Positions 10,525 to 21,273 of a DNA stretch of 64,000 nt are shown piece by piece; the stretch's first letter is position 1; the number at the start of each line of letters is the position of its first letter. Both the position numbers and the translations under genes were made by a program. The notes beneath the pieces are model-generated. The model was not told where the DNA came from and searched no databases. It worked only from the letters and a program-made list of their open reading frames with translations. The DNA comes from Rutidosis leptorrhynchoides (Eukaryota > Streptophyta > Magnoliopsida > Asterales > Asteraceae): contig NC_092335.1 in assembly GCF_046630445.1 (NCBI RefSeq), positions 542,057,001 to 542,121,000 on the forward strand. The letters are read 5' to 3'.

Positions 10525-12490
10525 TGATAATGCTAAAAACGAACATATATTTCATAGCATTATTCCTCAAGAAAGACAAGCTTTTAGTTGCAATTGTTCT
10601 ATTTACAAGTGATATTCGTTTAAATAATAAAAGGTGAAGACAAAAGACAGATTCGACGAATTGAAGACGCAAACGACCAAAAAGCTCAAAAGTACAAAAG
10701 ACAATCAAAAAGGTTCCAATTATTGATAAGAAACGTCTCGAAATTACAAGAGTACAAGATTCAAAACGCAAAGTACAAAATATAAAATTGTACGCAAGGA
10801 CGTTCGAAAATCCGGAACCGGGACTAGAGTCAACTCTTAACGCTCGACGCAACGGACTAAAAATTACAAGTTAACTATGTATATAAATATAATATAATAT
10901 ATAATTAATTATATTAATTATATATATATTATATATATATTATAAAACCGTCGGCAGAGAAAGACTCCAAGGGTGTGAGCTGTAAATTCATTCTCCGCGA
11001 CTCGCGGAGTTTGAAGAGGATTTTGCCGCGAGTCGCGGAGCCCCAAAAATCGACTCTGCCTATAAAGCAAACCGAATTCTGATCATTTTTCATAATCTAT
11101 TTCTCTCTTCTCTCATATATACGATATATATAATTTATATTTTAATTTTAATTATAATTATAATTCTAATAATAAGGGTATGTTAGCGAATATTGTAAGG
11201 GTGTAAGTCGAAATTCTGTCTGTGTAACGCTACGCTATTTTTAATCATTGTAAGTTATGTTCAACCTTTTTATATTAATGTCTCGTAGCTAAGTTATTAT
11301 TATGCTTATTTAAAACGAAGTAATCATGATGTTGGGCTAATTACTAAAATTGGGTAATTGGGCTTTGTATCATAATTGGGGTTTGGACAAAAGAACGACA
11401 CTTGTGAAAATTAGACTATGGGCTATTAATGGGCTTTATATTTGTTTAACTAAATGATAGTTTGTTAATGTTAATATAAAGATTTACAATTGGGCGTCCC
11501 TATAAATTACCATATACACTCGATCGGACACGATGGGCGGGGTATTTATATGTACGAATAATCGTTCATTTAACCGGACACGGGAATGGATTAATAGCCA
11601 CTAGAATAATTAAAACAGGGGTGAAATTACATTCAAGGGTAATTGGTGTAATTGTTAACAAAGTAGTAAAACCTTGGTTTACACGCAGTCGATAACCTGG
11701 TGTATTCATTAAACAAAGTATTAAAACCTTGTTACAATTTGAATCCCCAATTAGTTGGAATATTTAACTTCGGGTATAATAATAATTTGACGAGGACACT
11801 CGCACTTTATATTTATGACTGATGGACTGTTATGGACAAAAACCAGACGGACATATTAAATAATCCAGGACAAAGGACAATTAACCCATGGGCATAAAAC
11901 TAAAATCAACACGTCAAACATCATGATTACGGAAGTTTAAATAAGCATAATTCTTTTATTTCATATTTAATTTCCTTTATTTTATATTTAATTGCACTTC
12001 TAATTATCGCACTTTTATTTATTGTTATTTAATTGCACTTTTAATTATCGCAAGTTTATTTTATCGCACTTTTATTATTCGCAATTTCATTATCGTTATT
12101 TACTTTACGCTTTAATTTAAGTCTTGTATTTATTTTATATTTTACATTAGGTTTTAACTGCGACTAAAGTCTTAAAATCGACAAACCGGTCATTAAACGG
12201 TAAAAACCCCCCTTTATAATAATAATATTACTTATATATATATTTGTATTTTTATAAAAGTAAACTAATATAGCGTTGAGCTTTGTTTAAAGATTTCCCT
12301 GTGGAACGAACCGGACTTACTAAAAACTACACTACTGTACGATTAGGTACACTGCCTATAAGTGTTGTAGCAAGGTTTAAGTATATATCCATTCTATAAA
12401 TAAATAAATATCTTGTGTAAAATTGTATCGTATTTAATAGTTTTTCCTAGTAAAATAAAAGCTATTTTATATACACCTCGCATAACATCA
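10525..12490 (+). repeat. Athila 5' LTR
   Basis: 1966 bp, same length as the 3' LTR; the four mismatches I see are near 10824, 10862, 11370 and 11735. U3 holds an AT-rich run (10880-10945), the paired palindromes and a TATA box at 11061. The downstream part shares a CTGTGGAACGAACC stretch and ends at the usual CATCA. Confidence 0.95.
10993..11066 (+). promoter_or_regulatory. Paired palindromes upstream of a TATA box in the Athila 5' LTR
   Basis: CTCCGCGA-C-TCGCGGAG (10993-11009) is a perfect 8-bp-arm palindrome with one central base. CCGCGA-G-TCGCGG (11026-11038) follows with its centre 31 bp downstream. TATAAA starts at 11061, 29 bp after the second centre. The island is CpG-dense in an otherwise AT-rich LTR. 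The arrangement suggests a dimeric DNA-binding site near the core promoter; that role is inferred. The same block is in the 3' LTR with centres at 25856 and 25887. Confidence 0.75.
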
Positions 12491-12498
12491 AGTATTTT

Positions 12499-12516
12499 TG
12501 GCGCCGCTGCCGGGGA
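12499..12516 (+). other. Athila primer-binding site (tRNA-Asp type)
   Basis: TGGCGCCGCTGCCGGGGA lies eight bases after the LTR end. It is the usual Athila/Tat primer-binding sequence, which as I recall pairs with the 3' end of tRNA-Asp. Confidence 0.85.
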
Positions 12517-13903
12517 CATCTCTTAAAAGCCGGAAGCGAAACGCTAATATAAAAAAAAAAAAAAGATTTTTTAGCTTACTTCTATTAAAAATTCGTTTTT
12601 GTAAAAATACGTGTTAATTATTCAAAAATATAAAAAGAAAAACAAAAATATAAGTATTTTTTAGTATTTTTTTTAATATTTAAGTTTTATAAGTTTCTTT
12701 ATCTTTATTTTAGTTTATAATAATATAAATTTTATTAAATATCTTTTATTTATAGAAAAAACAGAAAACAGAAAATAAAAAAAAAAAAAAACGCGTAAAA
12801 ATTTCAAACTGCTCCAGATCTGAAATTCTGAACCCCGCGACTCGCGGGGTTTGATGCATTAACTACCGCGACTCGCGGAGCTTCTCTGACAGGTGACAGA
12901 AGCCCTAATTCAGCATTAATTACGGGTATTAATTAATTATTATTATTATTTAACCCTAATAATTATTATTATTATTATTAGTTTTATTTTAAGATTTACT
13001 TTTTATTTAATTTGTTTTATTTTGTTAAATTAGTTTTATTAAAATGTAAAATTAATAGTTTAATAAAATAAATAATATAAAAATAATATTTTTATAAAAA
13101 TTGTACTTTTTACAACTTTTTGTATATTTTTATATTTTGTCCCTTTTTAATCATTGTAGCGTAATATTTGTATTTTTAGCTCATATTTAATTTTAAACTT
13201 AGTTTTTGCTATAGTTATTTTTACTCCTAGATTTTTAGGCTTTGCCGTAGAATTCCTTAAGTGCTTTTTCTTTAGACTAAGATTTAGGTACTTTAGAATT
13301 TTGCGACGCCATTTTAAGTTTTAGTTTCTTTTTAAGTTATTTCCATTTGGGATTTAGTTTTTCCTGTAAGCTTTAATATTTTTAGACCTTTTACTATGTA
13401 TCAATTATCATTCCAATTAGTAATTTCAATTTGCGATTATAATTTTAAGTTAGTTGTAGTAATAAGGTTAGGTTAGTCAAGTATTTTTAAGTTTTTATAA
13501 GTTTCTTTTATTTTTCCGTCACCTTTTATTTTTCAACCATTTTTTTTCTTTTTCGACCTTTTTCGACGAACTCTTTTTCTTTCTTATTTCTCGCTATTCT
13601 AGTTTTAGGACATAGATTTTTATTCTACTTCTTATCTAAATTTCTTAAAATTACGAAAATTTATTTTGAGTGGTTAAATTGATAGACATCAAAATTTTCT
13701 GGTTCGTAGTAATAGTTGGATTTGTACGTGGACCGGGTTATTGGAGCCAAACAGTCCTCAATTATATTGAGACCAAACGAATCCTGCCCCTCTGCTGCAT
13801 CTTTTGGCTATTCGAAACGTGGGCAAAATCAGAAAAGTCTATTGATTGGATAACTTATTATAATTTTTCTTTCCTTTTTAAAAACTAATAGGATATTCAG
13901 TGA
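12517..13903 (+). other. Athila leader, non-coding
   Basis: Very A/T-rich with several homopolymer runs. The palindrome pair at 12831-12878 is the only GC-rich part. A short open frame at 13670-13888 shows no domain I recognise. Confidence 0.75.
12831..12878. repeat. Second palindrome pair, in the Athila leader
   Basis: AACCCCGCGA-C-TCGCGGGGTT (12831-12851) has perfect 10-bp arms; CCGCGA-C-TCGCGG (12866-12878) follows with its centre 31 bp downstream, the same spacing as in the LTR. Relative to the LTR copy, a CTCC arm has become CCCC and the partner GGAG has become GGGG, a paired change that keeps the palindrome. In the genomic RNA these would be two adjacent hairpins. Confidence 0.8.
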
Positions 13904-14257
13904 ATGCACCGAGCAAGACGTTCATCACCTTTTGTATGTTCACCACCTGTAACTAGATCAAGACATTTAGCAAATATAACCGCCGTTGATTTTTCTTTAG
14001 AATCGTCATCCAGTAGACCAAGTACTTCAGTTCAAATTTCCGATAATCCATTTTTTGAACCCGACCTCACAATTGAGAATCCGGAAAATATTCGGGAACG
14101 GTTCGTAGATCCTGAACCACTAAACCTTCCTCCGGAACCACCAATCATTCAAACAGAGATTGTTGAGGAACGAACCATTAAATCAGAATCATCTAGTGAT
14201 ACCGATTCAACAAATTCAATTATGGAGAATCTGGAACCTTTAAGTATGGAAGACTGA
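13904..14257 (+). pseudogene. Athila gag N-terminal region, cut off by a TGA
   Basis: A 117-codon segment beginning MHRARRSS, rich in Ser, Pro and Glu, in the same reading frame as the gag domain that follows. It ends in TGA at 14255-14257, directly followed by ATG at 14258. In Athila elements gag and pol usually form one frame (family knowledge), so this stop is most simply a point mutation. Separate expression from a downstream ATG cannot be excluded from sequence alone. Confidence 0.7.
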
Positions 14258-14968
14258 ATGAGAGCTAAACGCACTGGCCAAGGTCACGCAATTACTCATC
14301 CAGACATTAATGCGCCAGATTATGAAATCAAAGGACAAATTTTACACATGGTGACTAATCAATGCCAATTTAGTGGTGCGCCGAAGGAAGATCCAAATGA
14401 ACATCTACGTACCTTTAATAGGATCTGCACACTATTTAAAATACGAGAAGTGGAGGATGAACAGATATATCTCATGTTATTTCCCTGGACTTTAAAGGGA
14501 GAAGCCAAAGATTGGTTGGAATCGTTACCTGAAGGGGCGATCGATACATGGGACGTTTTAGTTGACAAATTTCTTAAACAATTCTTTCCTGCATCTAAAG
14601 CCGTAAGACTTCAAGCAGAAATTGTTACGTTCACACAGAAGCCAAATGAAACTTTATATGAGGCGTGGACAAGATATGGAAAGTTGTTAAGAGGATGTCC
14701 GCAACATGGTTTAGACACCTGTCAAATAGTACAAATATTCTACCAAGGATGCGACATCACTACAAGAAAAGACATAGATATAGCAGCTGGTGGTTCTATT
14801 ATGAAGAAAACCGAAACTGATGCTTACAAAATTATTGATAACACTGCTTCCCACTCACATGAGTGGCACCAAGAAAAAGATATCGTTAGATCATCTAAAG
14901 CAGCTAGAGCCGATTCTAGCCATGACTTAGATTCCATTTCCGCAAAGATAAATGCTGTGGAAAGATGA
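14258..14968 (+). pseudogene. gag: Athila gag (capsid domain)
   Basis: 236 codons with the Retrotrans_gag core. The recognisable stretch runs from about residue 30 to 165 and includes FPWTLKGEAKDWLESLP and the region around YEAWTRYGKLLRGCPQHG. This is the structural protein that forms the particle. A TGA at 14966-14968, again directly followed by ATG, separates it from the nucleocapsid knuckle. Frames on both sides are in phase with 13904-14257 and with pol, so a single ancestral gag-pol frame has acquired stops. Confidence 0.88.
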
Positions 14969-17900
14969 ATGGAAAAGATGACTAAGGATATTCACTCAAT
15001 ACGAATTAGTTGTGAGCAGTGTGGAGGACCACATTTGACAAAAGATTGTCTCAGTATTGAATTAACAATGGAACAAAGAGAGAATATTTCATACATAAAC
15101 CAAAGGCCTGGAAATAATTATCAGAATAATTATCAACCGCCAAGACCGATTTACAATCAAAACCAGAATTATAACCGAAATATTCCATACAACAACCAAC
15201 AAGGTCCTAGCAATCAACAAGTATCCAATAATACTTATAATCAGCAAAGACCGAATTTTCAAAACAAACCACCACAACAAACCGATGATAAAAAACCAAA
15301 TTTAGAAGATATGATGACGAAGCTAGTTGAAACTCAAACGCAGTTTTTCACATCTCAGAAACAAACCAATGAACAAAATGCTCAAGCATTTAGAAATCAA
15401 CAAGCTTCTATTCAAAATCTGGAACAAGAAGTAAGTAACCTAGCAAGATTAATAGGTGAAAGAAAACCGGGAAGTCTACCTAGTGATACAAATGCTAACC
15501 CCCGAAATGAAACAGCTAAAGCCATTACCACAAGAAGTGGTACAACACTTAAACCACCTGAAATACCTGTAACTTCTGATGAAACTATTCCTACTCTACA
15601 AGAACCACAACCTGATCAAGATAAGGAAAAAGAACCGGTAGTTGAAAAAGTTAATGAAGATAACACAGTTAAGGATAAACCTTATGTTAAACCATACCAA
15701 CCACCACTTCCTTACCCGAGTAAAATGAAGAAAGAGAAACTTGAAGCCGAGCAATCCAAATTTTTGGATATGTTTAAACAGATAAATGTAAATCTTCCTT
15801 TCATTGATGTGATTTCAGGAATGCCAAGATATGCTAAATTCCTGAAAGATCTAATCTCAAATAGAAAGAAAATGGAAGAACTCTCGGCTGTTACTATGAA
15901 TGCTAATTGTTCAGCAGTGCTGTTGAATAAGATACCAGAAAAACTATCTGATCCAGGAAGTTTCACAATTCCATGTTTTCTGGGTAGTCTTAGTTCAATA
16001 GAAGCATTGGCAGACTTAGGTGCTAGTATAAATCTAATGCCGTATTCACTATACGCTAAACTAGACCTTGGAGAATTGAAACCAACCAGAATAAGCATAC
16101 AACTAGCCGATAGATCAATAAAATATCCTAGAGGGATAATGGAGAACATGCTAGTTAAAGTTGGTACTTTAGTATTTCCAGTAGATTTTGTTGTTTTGGA
16201 CATGGAAGAAGATTCTCAAGTTCCTCTCATATTAGGAAGACCATTCTTAAACACGGCTAAAGCAATGATAGACGTGTTCGGTAAGAAATTGACCCTAAGT
16301 ATAGAGGATGAGAGTGTTACCTTTTCAGTTGATAGAGCAATGCAACAACCACAATCTGCAGATGATACATGTTATTATATTCAAACTATAGATGCACATG
16401 CAGAATTATTAGAAGAATTTCCAGAATTACAAGGAACAGGAGAATGTTCTTTAGGAGAAGGTAATGAACCAATTGATGAAGCTGAAATGTTAGCTACACT
16501 TATAGCTAATGGATATGAACCAACAACAGAAGAAATTCAAATGCTAAAAGAAGAAGACAGATATCGATATAAATCATCGATAGAAGAACCTCCGAAATTA
16601 GAGTTAAAGCCACTTCCAAACCATTTGGAATACGCTTATTTACATGGTGAATCTGAATTACCTGTAATAATATCGTCTTCTCTTACTGAAAATGAGAAAT
16701 CACAACTCATTTCTGTGTTAAAAGCTCATAAACCAGCCATTGCATGGAAGATTCATGATATTAAAGGAATAAGTCCTTCGTATTGCACACATAAAATCCT
16801 TATGGAAGAAGGTCATAAAACGTATGTGCAACGCCAACGAAGACTAAATCCTAATATGCAAGATGTAGTTAAGAAAGAGATTATTAAACTGCTAGATGCA
16901 GGTTTAATTTATCCAATCTCTGATAGTCCATGGGTAAGCCCAGTTCAATGCGTACCTAAGAAGGGTGGCATGACTGTCATTACAAATGAGAAAAATGAGC
17001 TTATTCCTACTAGGACTGTAACAGGATGGCGTGTATGTATTGATTATAGAAAATTAAATGACGCCACCAGAAAAGATCACTTTCCCTTACCTTTCATAGA
17101 TCAAATGTTGGAAAGATTAGCCGGAAATAGTTACTATTGTTTTCTAGATGGATTTTCCGGATATTTTCAAATTCCAATAGCACCCGAAGATCAAGAGAAA
17201 ACCACTTTCACGTGCCCTTATGGTACTTTTGCTTACAAACGCATGCCATTTGGACTTTGTAACGCCCCTGCAACCTTTCAAAGGTGTATGATGGCGATTT
17301 TTCACGACATGATAGAAGAATGCATGGAAGTTTTCATGGATGACTTTTCAGTCTTCGGTGATACATTTAAATCATGTCTAGTTAATCTGGAACGAATGCT
17401 AATTAGATGCGAAAAATCAAATCTAGTACTTAATTGGGAGAAATGCCATTTCATGGTTAAAGAAGGCATCGTTCTTGGACATAAAATTTCAAAAGAAGGA
17501 ATTGAAGTGGATAGAGCTAAAGTAGATGTAATTGCTAAACTTCCACATCCCACCAATGTTAGAGGAGTTAGGAGTTTTCTAGGGCATGCCGGTTTTTACC
17601 GACGTTTCATAAAAGATTTTTCTAAAATTGCCACTCCTATGAATAAACTCCTAGAAAAGGATGCTCCATTCATCTTTTCAGATGAATGTATCAAATCTTT
17701 TAATATTCTTAAAGAAAAACTCACTAATGCACCAATCATGATAACACTAAATTGGAATCTACCATTTGAACTAATGTGCGATGCAAGTGATTTTGCAATG
17801 GGAGCCGTTTTAGGACAAAGGATTGAAAAACGATTTCAACCTATATATTATGCTAGTAAGACGTTACAAGGAGCATAAACAAACTATACAACTACTGAAA

Positions 17901-19507
17901 AAGAACTCCTTGCTATTGTCTTTGCTTTTGATAAATTTCGATCATATCTCGTTCTAGCAAAAACGGTGGTCTATACCGACCATTCTGCTCTTAGATACCT
18001 ATTTTCAAAACAAGATGCTAAACCAAGATTAATCCGTTGGATCTTACTCTTACAAGAGTTTGATATTGAAATCCGAGATAAAAGAGGAGCAGAAAATCTC
18101 GCCGCTGATCATCTTTCTCGTCTTGAAAATCCTGAGTTAGAAGTTCTAAATGAATCGGCCATACAAGACAACTTTCCTGATGAATATCTATTGAAGATAG
18201 ATTATAAAGAAATCCCATGGTTTGCAGACTATGCAAACTACTTAGTTTGTGGATTCCTTGAAAAAGGATTATCGTACCAAAGACGAAAGAAATTCTTCAG
18301 TGATATAAAACACTATTTCTGGGAAGATCCACATTTGTTTAAAAGTTGTCCCGATGGAATAATACGCCGATGTGTATTTGGAGATGAAGCTAGTAAAATT
18401 TTAAACCATTGTCACACAGGACCAACAGGAGGGCATTATGGGCCTCAACTAACAGCAAGAAAAGTTTATGAAGCTGGATTCTATTGGCCTACAATTTACA
18501 AAGACGCACACCTTCTTTGCAAATCCTGTGATGCATGTCAACGGGCCGGAAAAATAAGTCAACGTGATGAAATGCCACAAAATGTCATCCAAGTATGTGA
18601 AGTATTTGACATTTGGGGTATTGACTTTATGGGTCCATTTCCAAAATCTCATAATAATCTATATATACTCGTAGCCATTGATTATGTATCTAAATGGGTG
18701 GAAGCACAAGCTCTCCTAACTAACGATGCACGAGTTGTAGTCAACTTTTTAAAACGTCTTTTTGCAAGGTTTGGAACACCGAAAGCTTTAATAAGTGATC
18801 GGGGTACTCATTTCTGTAATAATCAACTTGAGAAAGTTCTTAAAAGATATGGAGTAACTCATAAAATCTCCACCGCATATCATCCACAAACAAGTGGACA
18901 AGTTGAAAATACCAACCAAGCTTTAAAACGTATTCTAGAGAAAACCGTAGGATCAAATCCGAAGGAATGGTCCATTAAATTGGAGGATGCACTCTGGGCT
19001 TTTAGAACAGCCTACAAAACTCCAATTGGAACCACACCTTTTAGACTTGTTTATGGAAAAGCATGTCATCTTCCAGTAGAAATTGAACACAAAGCATTTT
19101 GGGCTTTGAAAACATGTAATCTTGATTTACATGAAGCCGGACGTCTACGATTAAGTCAACTAAATGAATTAGAAGAATTAAGACATGAAGCATACGAAAA
19201 TTCATTAATCTATAAAGAAAGAACGAAGAAATGGCATGATAAAAGAATCAGAAGTTCAAAAGAATTTAAAGAAGGAGACAGAGTTCTTCTTTTCAATTCA
19301 CGATTCAAGCTATTTCCTGGAAAATTGAAATCAAGATGGTCTGGACCATTCATAGTCAAAAGAGTTTTCCCATACGGAACGATAGAATTAATAAATTCAA
19401 ATGGGTTTGAATTTAAAGTTAATGGTCACAGAGTTAAACATTACATACATGGTCCGATGGAAGTCGACAACGAAGTTAATCACAATTTCGACACCACAGC
19501 TAACTAA
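14969..19507 (+). pseudogene. pol: Athila nucleocapsid-protease-RT-RNase H-integrase, one in-frame stop
   Basis: Domains in order: a zinc knuckle C-X2-C-X3-H-X4-C at residues 19-31; a Gln/Asn-rich linker; an aspartic protease with DLGAS at residue 349; RT with VCIDYRKLN near 690 and FMDD near 790; RNase H; then a TAA at 17876-17878. The same frame continues at 17966 with TDHSALRYL, a zinc-binding integrase N-terminus (C-X2-C in CKSCDACQ), and the catalytic triad in GIDFMGP, ISDRG and GQVENTN. It ends at 19505-19507. The stop sits inside RNase H and would remove the RNase H C-terminus and integrase, so this copy cannot make full Pol unless the stop is read through. Confidence 0.93.
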
Positions 19508-19678
19508 GTGTGGGGAGAATCAAGTCTTTAAAGGATAATATGTATTTCTGTTAGAGTTAGATTGTCTGTTTTCGTGTAGTTCTCGAAAATGGAACCCGAA
19601 TGGTCTTTCCCTAGCAGACCCTAAAGAACTAGTCTTCTCCCCCCATTCTGAATTTTTATTTTTTTAGGTTTTTACAAA

Positions 19679-20095
19679 ATGAAGACTGCCTGTGAACTAA
19701 ACCATGGTCTAATGCTACACGCTTTGATCACTAAAAGAAATAATGACATACTACCGAGTGAATTAGTATCAGTAATCAGAGAAAGAATGGACGGAGTTAG
19801 AAAAGAATCCAGATGCGAAGATAATAAGTTACAATTTGGTAAAGGAAAATCAAAATCCGCAGCGAAAAGAAGAGCACGACACTTAGAAAGATGTCACAAA
19901 TGCGGAAAATGGTCACATGGAGGTAAATGTTCAAATAATCAAACCTATTCAAATACCGAATTTGTTACTTTATGCAGAGACGGACCGTTCATATGTTTAG
20001 AAGAAAAGACACTGAATGCTCGAGGTTACGCCTATGTAGCTATGGAAAACCAATTAAACCGACTATCTTATGAATGGGATAGATCATATAACTAA
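19679..20095 (+). CDS. Athila accessory ORF, basic protein with a zinc-knuckle-like motif
   Basis: 138 intact codons between pol and env. A strongly basic stretch (KGKSKSAAKRRARH, about residues 60-75) is followed by CHKCGKWSHGGKC, a C-X2-C-X4-H-X3-C pattern one residue shorter than a retroviral knuckle. The combination suggests RNA or DNA binding and possible nuclear entry (inference). A polypyrimidine run ending TTTTTTTAG at about 19660 could act as a splice acceptor for a subgenomic RNA. I do not know a named family for it. It is one of few open frames in this element without a stop, though it is short. Confidence 0.55.
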   Translation: MKTACELNHGLMLHALITKRNNDILPSELVSVIRERMDGVRKESRCEDNKLQFGKGKSKSAAKRRARHLERCHKCGKWSHGGKCSNNQTYSNTEFVTLCRDGPFICLEEKTLNARGYAYVAMENQLNRLSYEWDRSYN

Positions 20096-21273
20096 GAAAT
20101 CTATTTCACAGGTATGTCTGTACAGTTTTTATTTTTATTTTTATTTTTAACCTTTTGATAATAAACGCTAATTTGTTCGCTATAAAGTATTAAATTGGTA
20201 TTAAATAAAATTAGGTTTGGCGACCGAAATTATTGATATCATTCAAAAATTTATTACATCACTGCGAAATTTAACGTTTATTCTTAAGGTATAAATATCT
20301 TTAATCAATCAAACCAAAATATTTCAAAAATTCGTCATGAGTTAAATTAGGTCTTGGAACCGAAATAACTTTACCGAAAAGAGGGGCGCATATTTTTGAT
20401 AATATTTGATTGATTAAAGTGGGATAAAAAGACAAAAAGATTTTTAAATTTATTTTTACCATGTTTTTAAAATTAATATTTAAATCTTAAATTAATATTG
20501 TAAACTTTGTAAAAACAATATATTTAAAATTGTAAATATTTGAAAAATTAATATAAGTTTGATATGAATTTGATTTTTTTAAATTAAGTTTGGTGTGAAC
20601 TTTTAATTTTTAAAATATAAATTCTTAATTTTATGCATTTTAAATTTTAAGTTTGGTGTGAATTTTTAATATTAATTTTGAATTTTATATTTAAGTTGTG
20701 TGAATTTAAAAAACAAAAATTTACTTTATCTCATTAAGTTAAAAATATGATTTTTAAAATTCGTCGTAAGTTGAAGACTAGGTCTTTGAACCGAAATTGC
20801 TTTACCCGAGGGAGGGACGAGAACTTTTATTATCATTATTTTTAATCTTATTGAATTAAAGTATGCCAAAAACATTAAAAAACCCAAAAATCTTAGCTTT
20901 TAAAACAATCGCTACAAAAAGACAAATTTTAAAATTTTGTCGAGAGACGGACTAGGACATCGATCCGAAACGACCTCGTCCTAAATAATAAGGGAAACAA
21001 AATTTTAAAATTAATTTCTTAATTGTTTTCAAAAGTTAATGATTATAAAAAAAAAAAAACAAAAACAAACTCCGCGAGTCGCGGAGTTTGAAGTGCATTT
21101 CGCCGCGACTCGCGGAGGAGTCGGATTACAGAAAAAAAATAAGAGCTGCAACAGCTCAGTTTCACACTCCACAAACTCAAAAACTGCTACGAAAAAACCC
21201 CGAAAATACACCGAAAAACACCCCCAAAAATCCCAATTTTTAACCGTTAATCACCAAATCTTTTGCTAAAATC
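20096..21273 (+). other. Athila pol-env spacer, non-coding, with a degenerate repeated motif
   Basis: No gene. A motif of the form TAGG-(T/C)TTGGAACCGAAAT-TTTACC with a following G-rich GAGGG block recurs near 20213, 20347, 20778 and 20951, and again in the 3' region near 23972. AAGTTTGGTGTGAA repeats occur at about 20585 and 20650. The end holds the third palindrome pair. Confidence 0.7.
21066..21115. repeat. Third palindrome pair, upstream of the env-like gene
   Basis: CAAACTCCGCGA (21066-21077) and its exact reverse complement (21079-21090) flank a central G, giving 12-bp perfect arms. CCGCGA-C-TCGCGG (21103-21115) follows with its centre 31 bp downstream. The pair lies about 160 bp before the env exon-1 ATG and would be hairpins in any env-leader RNA. 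Confidence 0.8.

Noticed and set aside
10339..10527. Plus-strand Val/Gly-rich frame, also 42130-42387
   Set aside because: Antisense to the Thr/Pro-rich continuation of the LARD leader ORF; the second copy differs because the Athila insertion cuts the first.
10505..10852. 115-codon minus-strand frame also at 25363-25707
   Set aside because: Lies over the Athila LTR start in antisense; recurrence is due to the LTR pair.
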